56,439 nt of DNA, from assembly GCA_020433455.1 (NCBI GenBank), contig JAGRCP010000029.1:1-56439 (forward strand), written 5' to 3'. This document shows positions 55,646 to 56,439 of the stretch, in pieces. Positions within the stretch are counted from its first letter, which is position 1, and the number at the start of each line of letters is the position of its first letter. The position numbers and the translations under genes are program-made. The stretch comes from Caldilineaceae bacterium. GTDB lineage: Bacteria > Chloroflexota > Anaerolineae > Caldilineales > Caldilineaceae. The notes beneath the pieces were generated by a model. That model was not told where the DNA came from. It saw only the letters and a program-made list of their open reading frames with translations, and did no database searches.

Positions 55646-56439
55646 TTACGCCGCGTTATGGAGCGCAACGGCGATGCGGGCCGCAACACGCGCATTATTG
55701 CGCAGCAGGGCCAAGTTGGCGCGCAAGCTGGCTTCGCCCGTTAATTCGGCCAATCGGCTGAGCAGAAAGGGCGTCACCTGGGCCGAACGCAGTCCCAGTT
55801 CGGCGGCTTCCTCAACAGCCTGCTCAATGGCGGGAGCAATCGCCGCGGCGGGAATCTCCTCTGCGCCGGGAATGGGGACTGCCACCAGCAGCCCGCCGGG
55901 CAGGCCCAGCGTCTGCTTGGCTCGCCACAGGTCCGCCACCTCTTCGGCGCGATCGCAGCGCACGTCCGCGGGCAGGCCGCTGCTGCGGCTGTAAAAGGCC
56001 GGGAATTCGTCCGTGCCGTAGCCGACCACCGTCACGCCAAAAGTTTCCAGATACTCCAACGTCGCGGGCAGATCGAGAATCGCCTTGGCTCCTGCGCAGA
56101 CGACGATCACCGGCGTTTGCGCCAGCTCTTGCAGATCCGCGCTGACGTCCGTGCCGTCGCCCCGATGGACGCCGCCGATGCCGCCCGTGGCGAAGACCTC
56201 GATCCCCGCCAGATGGGCGCAGATCATCGTCGCGGCGACGGTCGTGGCGCCGGTCCGGCCCGCGGCGAGGCAGGCGGCGAGATCGGCGCGAGAGAGCTTC
56301 AGCGCGTCGGGCGTGCGGGCGAGCGTCTCCAGCGTCGCGGCGTCAAGGCCCGCATGGATCGCGCCGCCCATGACCGCGATGGTCGCAGGCACGGCGCCTG
56401 CGGCGCGGACCGTGTCCTCCACCCGCCGCGCTGTTTCCA
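55646..56439 (-). CDS. psuG: Pseudouridine-5'-phosphate glycosidase (N-terminus beyond window)
   Basis: It splits pseudouridine-5'-phosphate to uracil and ribose-5-phosphate. The frame stays open to the right edge, so about 264 codons of a ~305-residue protein are visible and the start is missing. KLSRADL holds the catalytic Lys, TDVSADLQEL the metal-binding Asp, GTDEFPAFYSRSSG is a family signature, and the terminal ANLALLRNNARVAARIA has the Asn. It converges with uxuA. The visible 5' part, beyond about 56200, is richer in GC than the rest. Confidence 0.93.
   Translation of the reverse strand, partial: ETARRVEDTVRAAGAVPATIAVMGGAIHAGLDAATLETLARTPDALKLSRADLAACLAAGRTGATTVAATMICAHLAGIEVFATGGIGGVHRGDGTDVSADLQELAQTPVIVVCAGAKAILDLPATLEYLETFGVTVVGYGTDEFPAFYSRSSGLPADVRCDRAEEVADLWRAKQTLGLPGGLLVAVPIPGAEEIPAAAIAPAIEQAVEEAAELGLRSAQVTPFLLSRLAELTGEASLRANLALLRNNARVAARIAVALHNAA

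Overview
The window looks like chromosomal DNA of a Chloroflexota bacterium of the Anaerolineae/Caldilineae/Ardenticatenia kind, probably from an environmental genome. This placement is an inference from four things: a bacterial Elp3 homologue, a T-box controlled ileS, secreted beta-rich proteins (CotH/LTD, FG-GAP, BACON, subtilase) that carry a (F/Y/R)LP tail, and many short GC-rich inverted repeats between genes. Base composition is moderately GC-rich throughout and rises in the last ~250 bp. I saw no rRNA or tRNA genes, CRISPR arrays, transposases or phage genes.

Layout. 1-3520 (minus): transketolase (cut by the window edge), a D-2-hydroxyacid dehydrogenase and a UDP-glucuronate decarboxylase, the last two translationally coupled. 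3595-5724: a divergent Lgt-like membrane protein and a P-loop ATPase fused to an OmpR-type winged helix. 5870-9737: a promoter, a T-box leader with an isoleucine specifier, and ileS. 9760-14155: DUF983 protein, galactokinase, then a divergent pair of a Trm9-like tRNA methyltransferase and Elp3, which together suggest wobble-uridine modification. 14303-25813: cell-surface genes (CotH/LTD, FG-GAP/LTD, BACON, and a GT-C family glycosyltransferase). 25951-36248: era, mutS2, a GT2 glycosyltransferase, a flippase-like membrane protein, an HD hydrolase, a subtilase, moaB and plsC. 36273-39660 (minus): selD, a lipoprotein, a Nudix hydrolase and a GNAT acetyltransferase. selD has an in-frame UGA at its catalytic position, so it is probably itself a selenoprotein.

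39923-55607 is one catabolic locus arranged as a mirror image around a GntR-family regulator and a perfect 26-bp palindrome. The left arm (minus) reads, from the centre outwards, DUF885-like protein, peptide/oligosaccharide binding lipoprotein, two Dpp-type permeases, Gfo/Idh oxidoreductase. The right arm (plus) reads gntR, HExxPGH (DUF885-like) protein, binding lipoprotein, two permeases, Gfo/Idh oxidoreductase, D-2-hydroxyacid dehydrogenase and mannonate dehydratase (uxuA). Mannonate dehydratase and the UxuR/ExuR-type regulator family point to uptake and breakdown of hexuronates or uronate-containing oligomers. No ABC ATPase is encoded here for either transporter. A pseudouridine-5'-phosphate glycosidase (psuG) converges on the locus and runs off the right edge.

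The points most worth a second look are the Sec-containing SelD, the Elp3/Trm9-like pair, the mirrored two-arm regulon with its palindromic operator, the Lgt-like protein lacking signature residues, and the recurrent cruciform repeats.
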